Below are positions 18,097 through 26,589 of a DNA stretch of 64,000 bases, one piece after another. Numbering within the stretch: the stretch's first letter is position 1; each line of letters starts with the position of its first letter. The translations under genes and the position numbers were made by a program. Below the pieces are notes generated by a model that was not told the DNA's origin, did not search any database, and saw nothing but the letters and a program-made list of their open reading frames with translations. Source of the DNA: Phycisphaera sp. (GTDB lineage: Bacteria > Planctomycetota > Phycisphaerae > Phycisphaerales > UBA1924); NCBI GenBank assembly GCA_020639255.1, contig JACKGZ010000003.1, forward strand, positions 248,001 through 312,000, given 5' to 3'.

Positions 18097-19074
18097 CTAC
18101 GCCGGCCAGATCTTCCGGCCGCCGCCGGGCGGGACGATCCTGTCGATCTGAACCATGACATCGCCGGGCAGCCTGCCCTTGGCCATCGATCGTGTATTGC
18201 GGTCGGCCTGCCTCGGGTTCCGAGCGCCCGGGATCACCGTTGCGATTGCCCCGTGCGTGAGAGCAAACCTGAGCGAAAGCTCGGCTACGCCGTCGTCCCC
18301 CGCCACTCCGCGCAGCTGGAGAACCGTGTCGAGATCTTTCTTGAACTGCGCGTTCTGCTCCGGGTCGTCGATCCACGCCTTGCGGAAGTCATCGTCCGCG
18401 AAGGTCTCGCTGCCCGTGAACTTGTCGGCGAGGATGCCCATCGCGATCGGCCCGCGCACGATGACACCGATGCCGTGCTTCTCGCAGTACGGCAGGATCT
18501 CGTTCTCCGGGTCGCGGTTCAGGATCGAGTAATCGATCTGGAGCGTGTCGCAGTCGCCGCCCTCGTTGAAACGTTTGACGTGCGAGAACTCGCCCGTCGA
18601 GACGCCCCACGCCCGGACCTTGCCCATCTCCTTCATCTTCCGGAAGCCGTCGATGAAGACCTGGGTGTTCGCCTCCTCGTACCCGATGTGGCACTGGATG
18701 AGGTCGAGGTAGTCCGTCTGGAGACGCCTCAGGTTCGTGTCCACGCCCGCGATCAGCTTCTCGACGGTGTCGTACTGCGAGCGGTTCTTCTGGCCGTCGT
18801 ACTCCTGCCAGCCGATCTTGCTCCCGACGATGAACTTCTCGCGCCGCCCCTTCATGGCCTTGCCGAGGAGCTCTTCCGAGTGCCCGGCACCGTACACGTC
18901 GGCGGTGTCGTAGAACGTCACGCCGAACTCAAGGGCCGTCTCGATCGCCTGGAGCGAGTTCTCGTCGTCCACCGGCCCCCAGTGCCCGCCCTGGGCCCAG
19001 AGGCCGATACCCGCAGCGGAAATGTCGATGCCGCATCGGCTGCTCAGGGGACGCTTCTCAAGATCAAGACTCAT
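18097..19074 (-). CDS. Aldo/keto reductase
   Basis: NADPH-dependent oxidoreductase of the AKR superfamily (325 aa). The catalytic tetrad can be read as Asp and Tyr in DTADVYG, Lys in VGSKIGW and His in IQCHIG. It belongs to the group of AKRs without an assigned substrate. Start ATG 19074 overlaps the enolase stop codon (ATGA), which sets the start against much longer frames. Co-transcribed with enolase; no metabolic link is evident. Confidence 0.9.
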   Translation of the reverse strand: MSLDLEKRPLSSRCGIDISAAGIGLWAQGGHWGPVDDENSLQAIETALEFGVTFYDTADVYGAGHSEELLGKAMKGRREKFIVGSKIGWQEYDGQKNRSQYDTVEKLIAGVDTNLRRLQTDYLDLIQCHIGYEEANTQVFIDGFRKMKEMGKVRAWGVSTGEFSHVKRFNEGGDCDTLQIDYSILNRDPENEILPYCEKHGIGVIVRGPIAMGILADKFTGSETFADDDFRKAWIDDPEQNAQFKKDLDTVLQLRGVAGDDGVAELSLRFALTHGAIATVIPGARNPRQADRNTRSMAKGRLPGDVMVQIDRIVPPGGGRKIWPA

Positions 19075-20369
19075 GACTTGTTCCAGGTGCTCGCGCCGTA
19101 GACGGCGTTGTCGCCGAGCTCCTCGGCGATGCGGATGAGCTGGTTGTACTTCGCGTTGCGGTCGCTCCGGCAGGGCGCGCCCGTCTTGATCTGGCCACAG
19201 TTCGTCGCGACGGCGAGGTCCCCGATCGTCGCGTCCTCGGTCTCGCCCGAGCGGTGGCTCAACACACACGCAAACCCGTTGCGCTGGGCGTAGTTGACCG
19301 CCTCGAAGGTCTCGCTGAGCGAGCCGATCTGGTTGACCTTGACGAGCACCGCGTTGGCGCTCTTCTCAGCGACGCCCCGCTCGACAAACTTCTTGTTCGT
19401 CACAAAGAGGTCATCGCCCACGAGCTGGACCTTGTCGCCCAGCTTGGCGGTCAGCTCGGCCCAGCCCGACCAGTCGTTCTCGGCGAGCCCGTCCTCGATC
19501 GAGCGGATCGGATACTTCTTGCACCAGTCGGCCCAGATGCCGATCAGGTCGCTCGAGCTGATGATCTCCTGGCTGCTTGAGAAGAACTTGTAGCCCTTCT
19601 TGCCGTCCTTCTCGGCCTCATTCCAGAGCTCACTCGTGGCCGGGTCGAGCGCGACAAAGATCTGCTCGCCCCACTTGTAGCCGGCCTTGTCCACGGCTTC
19701 CTCGATGACCTTGAGCGCGTCCTCGTTGTCCTTGAGGTTGGGCGCAAAGCCGCCCTCGTCGCCGACCGCGGTCGACATGTTGCGACCCGAGAGCACCTTC
19801 TTGAGCGTGTGGTAGATCTCGACGCCCGCGCGCAGGCCCTCGTGGAAGTTGTCGAAGCCCCAGGGCTGGATCATGAACTCCTGGAAGTCGACCGTGTTGT
19901 CGGCGTGCTTGCCGCCGTTGAGGATGTTGAGCATCGGAACGGGAAGCGTCTTGGCCGACGAGCCCCCGAGGTAGCGATAGAGCGGCAGGCCCGAAGCCTC
20001 GGCGGCAGCTTTGGCGACCGCCATCGACACACCGAGGATCGCGTTCGCGCCGAGCTCACCCTTGTTGGATGTGCCGTCGAGATCGATCATCTCTGCGTCG
20101 ATCGATTCCTGGTCGCGGGCGTCGTAGCCCTCGATCGCCGGCGCGATGCGCTCGTTGACGTTATCCACGGCCTTCGTCACGCCCTTGCCGAGCCACTGGC
20201 TGCCGCCATCACGAAGCTCGACGGCCTCGTTCTCGCCCGTCGACGCGCCCGAGGGCACCGCAGCCCGCCCGGTCGCCCCGCTTTCGAGCACGACCTCGAC
20301 TTCGAGGGTCGGGTTGCCGCGGGAATCGAGGATCTGCCGCCCGTGGATGAGGTCGATCGAGAAGGCCAT
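19071..20369 (-). CDS. eno: Enolase
   Basis: Interconverts 2-phosphoglycerate and phosphoenolpyruvate. The 432-aa protein matches family length; visible are SGASTGENEAVELRD, the metal and lysine site stretches VGDEGGFAPN and LVKVNQIGSLSET, SHRSGETED, and the closing KTGAPCRSDRNAKYNQLIRI. ATG start 20369. A 128-bp divergent region separates it from phoU and probably carries both promoters, but I could not assign clear -10/-35 boxes. Confidence 0.97.
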   Translation of the reverse strand: MAFSIDLIHGRQILDSRGNPTLEVEVVLESGATGRAAVPSGASTGENEAVELRDGGSQWLGKGVTKAVDNVNERIAPAIEGYDARDQESIDAEMIDLDGTSNKGELGANAILGVSMAVAKAAAEASGLPLYRYLGGSSAKTLPVPMLNILNGGKHADNTVDFQEFMIQPWGFDNFHEGLRAGVEIYHTLKKVLSGRNMSTAVGDEGGFAPNLKDNEDALKVIEEAVDKAGYKWGEQIFVALDPATSELWNEAEKDGKKGYKFFSSSQEIISSSDLIGIWADWCKKYPIRSIEDGLAENDWSGWAELTAKLGDKVQLVGDDLFVTNKKFVERGVAEKSANAVLVKVNQIGSLSETFEAVNYAQRNGFACVLSHRSGETEDATIGDLAVATNCGQIKTGAPCRSDRNAKYNQLIRIAEELGDNAVYGASTWNKS

Positions 20370-20497
20370 GTCTGTGCTCCGTCAACGGGCCCTCGGGGCC
20401 CGGGTTCGTGTTGGCAGACTGTAGCCTGTCGGGTGCGCTAGCCGGGTCGATGTGGGTTGTGCTACTGTTCCATCTGACAGCGAGGAATCGACGCCCC

Positions 20498-21202
20498 ATG
20501 GCAGAAGAAGCCGCTCAATTCGAGACCCGTCTCGCCGAGATCCGACGCGAGCTCGTGACCCAGGCCTGGCGTGTACTCGGCATCTGCGAGGACGCATTCG
20601 AGGCCTTCTTCGCGGGCGACGGCAGCACCGCTGCTTCGGTGATTGATCGCGACGACGAGGTCGACCGCGTAGACGTCGAGATCGAGAAGAAATCGGTCGT
20701 CCTCCTCGAAGACGCGGCCCGCGTGGCCCACGAGGTGCCCGTCGACCAGATCCGGGAAGTCCTCGTCATCGTCAAGGCGAACAACGAGTTCGAGCGGATC
20801 GCGGATCTGGCGGTCGATATCGCGAGCAAGGCCCAGGACCGCGCGGGAATTGACGTTCCCGAGACCTTCCGCGTGATGGCCAACAGTGTCCTCGGGATCG
20901 TCCGCGACACCTGCTCGGCGCTCGAGAAACGCGACGCGGCCCTCGCCAAGGTCATCCTCAGAAGCGAGGACACGGTCTGCGGTTTCAAGGACGCATTGCT
21001 CCGTGAAGCCGAGAACAACATCGCCGACGGGTCGATGTCCGTGGATTGCGGTTTCCTGTTGCACGAAATCGCCAGCCGATGCGAGACGATCTCCGATCAC
21101 GCCACGAATGTATCTGAGCAGATTCTGTACGCTGTCACGGGTGTGATCTTCCGCCACGCCAATGAGGGCTGGGTCGAGGTGAAAGGCAACGATCAAGCCT
21201 GA
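20498..21202 (+). CDS. phoU: PhoU domain phosphate-signalling protein
   Basis: A 234-aa all-helical protein with two PhoU-type three-helix bundles; EFERIADLAVDIA and the second-repeat CETISDHATNVSEQI hold the acidic E/D...D metal-binding positions. PhoU proteins dampen PhoR/PstSCAB signalling or Na-phosphate cotransport. No pst or pho genes are nearby, so its partner is elsewhere. Start ATG 20498 (MAEEAAQFE) fits the domain; an upstream in-frame ATG 20408 gives an unconserved leader. Converges on gcvT with a 24-bp gap. Confidence 0.87.
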   Translation: MAEEAAQFETRLAEIRRELVTQAWRVLGICEDAFEAFFAGDGSTAASVIDRDDEVDRVDVEIEKKSVVLLEDAARVAHEVPVDQIREVLVIVKANNEFERIADLAVDIASKAQDRAGIDVPETFRVMANSVLGIVRDTCSALEKRDAALAKVILRSEDTVCGFKDALLREAENNIADGSMSVDCGFLLHEIASRCETISDHATNVSEQILYAVTGVIFRHANEGWVEVKGNDQA

Positions 21203-21226
21203 GATCGTCTCCGCCCCGCTCGTATT

Positions 21227-22357
21227 CTACTTTGGTGCTTTGTAGAACGGCAACGGCACGATCTTCGCCGGAAGCTCATTGCTCCCGCTCTTGACGACGA
21301 GCGACGTCCCCACCTCCGCAAGCGCTGAATCAACGTACGCCATCGCAATGGATTTGTTGAGCGTCGGGCTCTTGCAGCCGCTGGTGACGATGCCGACCTC
21401 GGTGCCATCCTTGGTGATGGGCATGCCCTGGCGCGCGGTGCGGGGGCTGTCGATCTCAAGCCCCACGAGCTTCTGCTTGGGACCGCCCTCGGCCTCGATC
21501 TTGCGGAGGGCTTCAAGCCCGACGAATGGCTCGCCGTTCTCGTCCTGGTCCTTGTCGAGGTTCATCGCAAAGCCGAGGCCCGTCGCCAGCGCGTTCATCT
21601 CTTCGGTCAGCTCGTGCCCGTAGAGCGGCATGCCCGCCTCAAGACGCAGCGTGTCGCGGGCGCCAAGGCCCGCGGGCTTCATCAGCGCCTCGGCCTCGTT
21701 CATGTTGATGTCCTTCATCATGAGCTTGAGCGCCATGCCCGTGGCGGCCGCGGGGAGGATCACTTCCACGCCGTTCTCGCCCGTGTAGCCCGTCCGGCTG
21801 ACAATCAGCTTGATCACGACGAGGTTCTTCACCACGAATCGATACCGCTTGAGCGTCGGCACCTCGCTCGACACCTTCGACGCCAGCTGCATGACGTTCG
21901 GGCCCTGGATCGCGATCATCGCGGTCGACTCGGTCTGGTCGTCGATCTTGACGTTGAACTCACCGGCCGCCTTGAGCTCATTCAGGTGTGCAACAATCTT
22001 CTCGCGATTGGACGCATTCACGACCATCATGAACTCGTCGGCATCGAAGCGGTAGACGAGCACGTCGTCGCGGATGCCGCCGTTCTCATTCAGAACGAAC
22101 GAGTACCGGCACTGCCCGGGCTCCATGTCGGAGATTCGCCGCGTGCACGCACGCTCAAGCAGGCGTCTGGCGTGACGGCCCTTGAGCTTGAGCCGACCCA
22201 TGTGCGAGACATCGAACACGCCGCCCGAATTGCGGACCTGGTTGTGCTCGTCGATGATGCCCGAGTAGGACATCGGGAGCGACCAGCCTGCGAAATCGAC
22301 CATCTTGCCGCCGTGCTCGACGTGCCACTGGTAGAGCGGGGTTTTCTTGAGTTCCAA
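21227..22357 (-). CDS. gcvT: Glycine cleavage system T protein (aminomethyltransferase)
   Basis: Transfers the methylene unit from the H-protein to tetrahydrofolate, releasing ammonia. The 376-aa protein starts KKTPLYQWHVEHGGKMVDFAG, as usual for GcvT, and has the folate-site GGVFDVSHMG (as NSGGVFDVSHMG), the RTGYTGENG(V)E motif, GLGARDTLRLEAGM and ending PFYK. The start is TTG 22357, chosen because AAGGAG lies 6-7 nt upstream and because it matches the family N-terminus. It follows panC by 26 bp. gcvH and gcvP are not in the window, and no glycine riboswitch fits in the gap. Confidence 0.95.
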   Translation of the reverse strand: MELKKTPLYQWHVEHGGKMVDFAGWSLPMSYSGIIDEHNQVRNSGGVFDVSHMGRLKLKGRHARRLLERACTRRISDMEPGQCRYSFVLNENGGIRDDVLVYRFDADEFMMVVNASNREKIVAHLNELKAAGEFNVKIDDQTESTAMIAIQGPNVMQLASKVSSEVPTLKRYRFVVKNLVVIKLIVSRTGYTGENGVEVILPAAATGMALKLMMKDINMNEAEALMKPAGLGARDTLRLEAGMPLYGHELTEEMNALATGLGFAMNLDKDQDENGEPFVGLEALRKIEAEGGPKQKLVGLEIDSPRTARQGMPITKDGTEVGIVTSGCKSPTLNKSIAMAYVDSALAEVGTSLVVKSGSNELPAKIVPLPFYKAPK

Positions 22358-22383
22358 CGCGAGTCTCCTTGGGCTGGGGGAAC

Positions 22384-23250
22384 CTACGCCGGGGCGACTC
22401 CGGAATCCATCTCGGGGCCAGGCCAGGGGCCGTTGTCGAGCAGGCGAACACCGGCCGCACGAGCGGTGATCACACACCGGAAAGGCCCCGCCGGCGCTTC
22501 GTCCGGGTTCTTGACGAGCCCACCCGCCTCGCGCACAACGGCGTAGTCCACTTCCATCCCTGCGTCCGTCAGGATCTCGCGCATCACGCGCTCGGCTCGC
22601 TGCCAGTCCAGCTCCTGACCGCCCGCGCGGATCGCACGGCTGATCGCCAGCGCCCGGTCGTGCTCTTCTTTGTTCAGGTGTACGTTCCGGCTGCTCATCG
22701 CCAAGCCGTCCGCCTCGCGCACCGTTTCGCCCGGGATGATCAGAACGTGCAGCCCCAGCTCGCGCACGAGCGCCCTCGCGACCTGGAGCTGCTGCCAGTC
22801 TTTCTCGCCGAACACCGCTGCGCACGCGCTGCACATCTCGAACAGCCGCGCCAAGACCTTGCACACGCCCTCAAAATGCCCCGGGCGGAACTTGTCCTCA
22901 AGCCCGGGAAGCCTGGCGACATCCGGGATCGGCACAGACCAGTCACGCCCGGGTGGGTAGACCTCATCGACCTCCGGGATGTAGACCGCGTCGAGCCCCT
23001 CGGCTTCGAGAAATGCCTTGTCCCGCTCGACATCCCGCGGGTACTTGGCAAGGTCGCTCGGGTCGTTGAACTGCGCCGGGTTGACGAAGATCGTCGCCAC
23101 GCTCGGCACACCGTGCTGCTCGCTGTACCGTCTCGCCTTCCGCACGAGCGAGAGGTGCCCGTCGTGCAGATACCCCATCGTGGGCACGAGCACGCTCTGC
23201 CGCCCATCGAGAAACGCGTCCAATTCGGCCTGTGTGTTCGCGGTCAGCAT
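22384..23250 (-). CDS. panC: Pantothenate synthetase
   Basis: Joins pantoate and beta-alanine with ATP to make pantothenate (CoA precursor). The 288-aa protein has the HIGH-type motif VPTMGYLHDGHLSLV, FVNPAQFND, the pantoate site RPGHFEGVCKV, FGEKDWQQL, and MSSRNVHL (KMSKS-like). ATG 23250 is taken as start (MLTANTQ); a GTG at 23265 is an alternative. Divergent from the next gene, leaving ~60 bp between starts. panB is not here. Confidence 0.95.
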   Translation of the reverse strand: MLTANTQAELDAFLDGRQSVLVPTMGYLHDGHLSLVRKARRYSEQHGVPSVATIFVNPAQFNDPSDLAKYPRDVERDKAFLEAEGLDAVYIPEVDEVYPPGRDWSVPIPDVARLPGLEDKFRPGHFEGVCKVLARLFEMCSACAAVFGEKDWQQLQVARALVRELGLHVLIIPGETVREADGLAMSSRNVHLNKEEHDRALAISRAIRAGGQELDWQRAERVMREILTDAGMEVDYAVVREAGGLVKNPDEAPAGPFRCVITARAAGVRLLDNGPWPGPEMDSGVAPA

Positions 23251-23312
23251 CTGTCCAAGGGTCACACCTTGGGCCCGCCAGTCAAATGCCCCGGCTCCCC
23301 TATCGTCACCCG

Positions 23313-23903
23313 ATGACCGATCCCCGCCCCGCATGGCCCGAGAGACTGAGGCGAGCCGCCCTCTCAACGCTCGTGGACGATACCCCCGCCCGTATAGCTG
23401 ACCTTGCGACCGGTTCGCTGAACGACCTCCCCGTCGCCCGGCTCTTGGCAATCACCCTCGGTGCCAAGCTCGATCCGCCGGCCCGCGAGCCAAAGTCCCT
23501 CGACGAACAGCTCTGGTCGGCGCTCGCGGGCCTCTGCGAAGCACCACTCGCACCAGGATCACTTCATGGCCCCATCACCGGTGAATACGAATCCGGCGCG
23601 ATCGAGGTCTGGACGGAAACCGAGCTCGCATGCGTTCACGCCGCCTGGTCACTCGGGCCCGCTTGGCAACAAGCCGCCTGCGAGTCCGCCCGCTGGCTCC
23701 TCGGCAACATCCAGCCCGACAACGCGACCAACCACCCCTGGGCTGTTCACGCTTTCGCCAAGCTTGCCGAGGAGACGGGCAACATCGAGTTCGATCTGTA
23801 CGCCCAGACGCTGCTGCACAATTGCATCGTCGGTCAGGGCAGACCCGACGACTATTCCGCCCTCATCCTGCTGCACGCTTCGCGGGCGATTCAGGCGGGC
23901 TGA
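23313..23903 (+). CDS. Hypothetical protein
   Basis: A 196-aa protein, probably soluble and cytoplasmic, with no signal peptide or TM helix; it is rich in Ala, Leu and Trp and probably helical (HAAWSLGPAWQQAACESARW; LYAQTLLHNCIVGQG). I do not recognise the family. The start ATG 23313 is ~60 bp from the divergent panC start. The last 13 nt overlap the convergent pyrG gene. Codon use fits its neighbours, so it is likely real. Confidence 0.7.
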   Translation: MTDPRPAWPERLRRAALSTLVDDTPARIADLATGSLNDLPVARLLAITLGAKLDPPAREPKSLDEQLWSALAGLCEAPLAPGSLHGPITGEYESGAIEVWTETELACVHAAWSLGPAWQQAACESARWLLGNIQPDNATNHPWAVHAFAKLAEETGNIEFDLYAQTLLHNCIVGQGRPDDYSALILLHASRAIQAG

Positions 23904-25816
23904 GTGCTGTTGGACGTGAGCGGTCGGAGCCAGCGGGCATTGGCACCGAGCGCACCATCGCCGTGACGAAGCGCCAGCGACGCCGCGATCAGCCCCATGA
24001 ACGCCGGCTGAGGCCGAAGCGGCCTGCTCGTCAGTTCCGGGTGGTACTGCATCCCGATGAAATACGGGTGCGTCGGGCGATCATCGCTCTCTTGCCGCTC
24101 GCGGGGCAGCTCCAAAATCTGCATGATCGGGAACTCGGGGTGACGCCCGCTGAATACGAGCCCGCCCTCGGTGAGGCGATCGATGAACGCCGGGTCGACC
24201 TCGTAGCGATGGCGGAATCGCTCGCGGATGCTCGTGCTGCCGTAGAGATGGTGCGCCAGCGTGCCCGGCTCGATCGCGACGTCCTGTGCTCCGAGCCGCA
24301 TCGAGCCGCCTAGGCCCTCGATTTTCTTCTGCTCGGGCAGCTCGCTGATCACCGCGGTGCAGCTCGGCGAGAACTCCGAGCTGTGCGCGTCGGCGATCCC
24401 GAGCACGTTCCGCGCGTACTCGATCACCGCGACCTGGAACCCGAGACAGATCCCGAGATACGGCAAACCATGTTCACGGCAATGCCTGACCGCGTTGATC
24501 TTGCCCTCGACGCCCCGCATCCCGAAGCCGCCCGGAACGACCACGCCGTCGAGATTCGCGAGCGAGGACGCGGCCCGCTCGGGCGTCGTCAAGTCCGAGA
24601 CCTCGAGCCAGTGCTGCATGATGTCCGCGTCGAGGTGGCTGCTGCAGTGCTCGAGAGCTTTGTCAATCGAGGCGTACGCGTCGCGGACCTCGGTGTACTT
24701 GCCGAGGATGCCGATGGTCACAGGCTTGCGGTTCGTCTTGGTCAGTCCGACGATAAAGCGTGTCCAGTTCTTGCGGGCGTTGTCCTCATGAGACTGATTC
24801 ACGCGGTTATGCAGGTCGAGGATCGACAGGATCTCACGGTCAATCCCCTCGGCCCGCATCTCGTCGGGAATCGTGTAGATGCTCGATCGGTCGTGCATGC
24901 TCATCACGCGATTCAGCGGCACATTGCTGAACATCGCGATCTTCTGACGCACCACGTCCGTCACCGGGTTGCCCGCCCGGCAAGCGATGATGTGGGGCTG
25001 GATGCCCGATTCCATCAGACGCTTGATGCCGAGCTGCGCCGCTTTCGACTTCTGCTCACCCAGCGCCTTGGGCTCGATGACGTACGTCAGCGCCACAAAG
25101 CACGCCGAGCCCGGGCCCTCCTCAAAGGCAAGCTCACGCAGCGCCTCGATGTAGAAGCCGTTCTCGTAGTCGCCCGCGGTACCGCCGACCTCGACGAAGA
25201 CGACGTCAACCGGTTTGCCGTTGTCGCCCGTGAGCGCCAGCTCGCGCAGGCGCCGCTTCACCTCGCCCGTGACATGCGGGATCATCTGGACATCCCGGCC
25301 CAGATAGTTCCCCCGACGCTCGCGGAGCAGGATCTCCGAGAACAGCTTCCCGGAGGTCGTGTAGTTCTGCTCCGTCATGTTCTGGTCGAGCACCCGCTCG
25401 TAGGTGCCAAGGTCCATGTCGCACTCAGTGCCGTCGTCGAGCACAAACACCTCGCCGTGGCGGTACGGGTTGAGCGTGCCCGCGTCGACGTTGAGATAGC
25501 CTTCGAGCTTGATCGGCGCGACCTTGAGCCCCTTGTCCTTGAGCACCTTGGCGACGCTTGAGGCGAAGATGCCCTTGCCCAGCCCGCTCATCACGGTGCC
25601 GATCACAACGACGTACTTGGTTTTGCCCTTGACGTAGCCCTCGGGGATGGGCGAGTAGAACTCGGTCGAGACGCTCTCATCCGCCGTCGAGGCGAGCGTG
25701 CGTTTCTGGCTGAAACTCTCGGGCGATTCTGACTTTCGGTGGGGCGGCTTAGTTGCAAGAACGTAGAGTTCGGGGATCGAGTCGCCTCGCAGGGTGGGCA
25801 TGTCCGAGTGTATCAC
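23891..25816 (-). CDS. pyrG: CTP synthase with N-terminal extension
   Basis: Makes CTP from UTP, ATP and glutamine. The synthase domain starts near residue 67 (VVVIGTVMSGLGKG), and the class I glutamine amidotransferase domain follows, with nucleophile Cys in GICLGFQ and His/Glu in QYHPE. At 641 aa it is ~100 longer than most PyrG; about 65 extra residues are at the N-terminus and unconserved. The P-loop and neighbouring site differ from the textbook enzyme: GTVMSGLGKG in place of GGVVSSLGKG, and KLEGYLN in place of KLDPYIN. Start GTG 25816 overlaps the kdsB stop (GTGA); ATG 25801 is an alternative. Confidence 0.95.
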   Translation of the reverse strand: MIHSDMPTLRGDSIPELYVLATKPPHRKSESPESFSQKRTLASTADESVSTEFYSPIPEGYVKGKTKYVVVIGTVMSGLGKGIFASSVAKVLKDKGLKVAPIKLEGYLNVDAGTLNPYRHGEVFVLDDGTECDMDLGTYERVLDQNMTEQNYTTSGKLFSEILLRERRGNYLGRDVQMIPHVTGEVKRRLRELALTGDNGKPVDVVFVEVGGTAGDYENGFYIEALRELAFEEGPGSACFVALTYVIEPKALGEQKSKAAQLGIKRLMESGIQPHIIACRAGNPVTDVVRQKIAMFSNVPLNRVMSMHDRSSIYTIPDEMRAEGIDREILSILDLHNRVNQSHEDNARKNWTRFIVGLTKTNRKPVTIGILGKYTEVRDAYASIDKALEHCSSHLDADIMQHWLEVSDLTTPERAASSLANLDGVVVPGGFGMRGVEGKINAVRHCREHGLPYLGICLGFQVAVIEYARNVLGIADAHSSEFSPSCTAVISELPEQKKIEGLGGSMRLGAQDVAIEPGTLAHHLYGSTSIRERFRHRYEVDPAFIDRLTEGGLVFSGRHPEFPIMQILELPRERQESDDRPTHPYFIGMQYHPELTSRPLRPQPAFMGLIAASLALRHGDGALGANARWLRPLTSNSTQPA

Positions 25817-26589
25817 ACCCCACTTGCGCTGTCACCTTCGTGCCAGCGTTTCACGAACGCCGCGTACTGCTCGGGCGTATCGATTCCCGCGTGAGAGGCC
25901 TTAACGCGGGCCACCGCGATCGCGTACCCATGTCCGAGAAACCGCAGCTGCTCCAGGCTCTCGGCCAATTCGAGGCGTGTCGGCTCGAGCGTCGTGCACA
26001 CATCAAGGAAGGAACGCCGATACGCGTAGAGTCCGACGTGCTTGTATCGGACCACCTCGCCGACGCGCGGGTACGGGATCGGCGAGCGCGAGAAGTACAT
26101 CGCGATCCCGCGTTCATCACAAACAACCTTGACGATGTTCGGGTTGCTCGCGTCCTCACCCGCCGGCATCGGGGCCGCGACAGTCGCTACGGGAGTTCCC
26201 TTGGTTGCCAATGCCGTGACCGCAGCGTCGATCGTCCCCGGATCGATCTCCGGCTCGTCGCCCTGGACATTCACCACGATCAGATCCTCGGGTACACCCA
26301 GTTTGCGTGCCGCCTCGGCGACCCGGCTCGTGCCGTTGGGGTGAGCGGGATCGGTGAGCACCGCCTCCACGCCGTGCCTGAGGGCCGCCTCGGCGATCTC
26401 GTCCGAGTCGCAGGCGATCACCACGCGCTCGACCGTCCGAGCCTTCGCCGCGGCATGGGCGACGTGCACCACCACCGGCAAGCCGGTCTCGTCGGCCAGC
26501 GCCTTGCGAGGAAACCGCTCAGAGGCCAGCCTCGCCGGGATGATCGCGATCGCGCGGGGGCCCTGGTTCGTGCCCGGAGCGTCCATCAC
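25813..26589 (-). CDS. kdsB: 3-deoxy-manno-octulosonate cytidylyltransferase
   Basis: Activates KDO with CTP for LPS. The 258-aa nucleotidyltransferase shows IPARLASERFPRKAL, ACDSDEIAEAA, NGTSRVAEAA, VNVQGDEPEI and the late HVGLYAYRRSFL, all matching KdsB. GTG 26589 is followed directly by ATG 26586, so either could start; the stop of the TPR gene overlaps both. The gene is translationally coupled to pyrG downstream, which supplies the CTP it uses, a sensible metabolic pairing. Confidence 0.95.
   Translation of the reverse strand: MMDAPGTNQGPRAIAIIPARLASERFPRKALADETGLPVVVHVAHAAAKARTVERVVIACDSDEIAEAALRHGVEAVLTDPAHPNGTSRVAEAARKLGVPEDLIVVNVQGDEPEIDPGTIDAAVTALATKGTPVATVAAPMPAGEDASNPNIVKVVCDERGIAMYFSRSPIPYPRVGEVVRYKHVGLYAYRRSFLDVCTTLEPTRLELAESLEQLRFLGHGYAIAVARVKASHAGIDTPEQYAAFVKRWHEGDSASGV

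Noticed and set aside
22144..22384. Possible glycine riboswitch ahead of gcvT
   Set aside because: Only 26 bp lie between panC and gcvT, too short for the aptamer.
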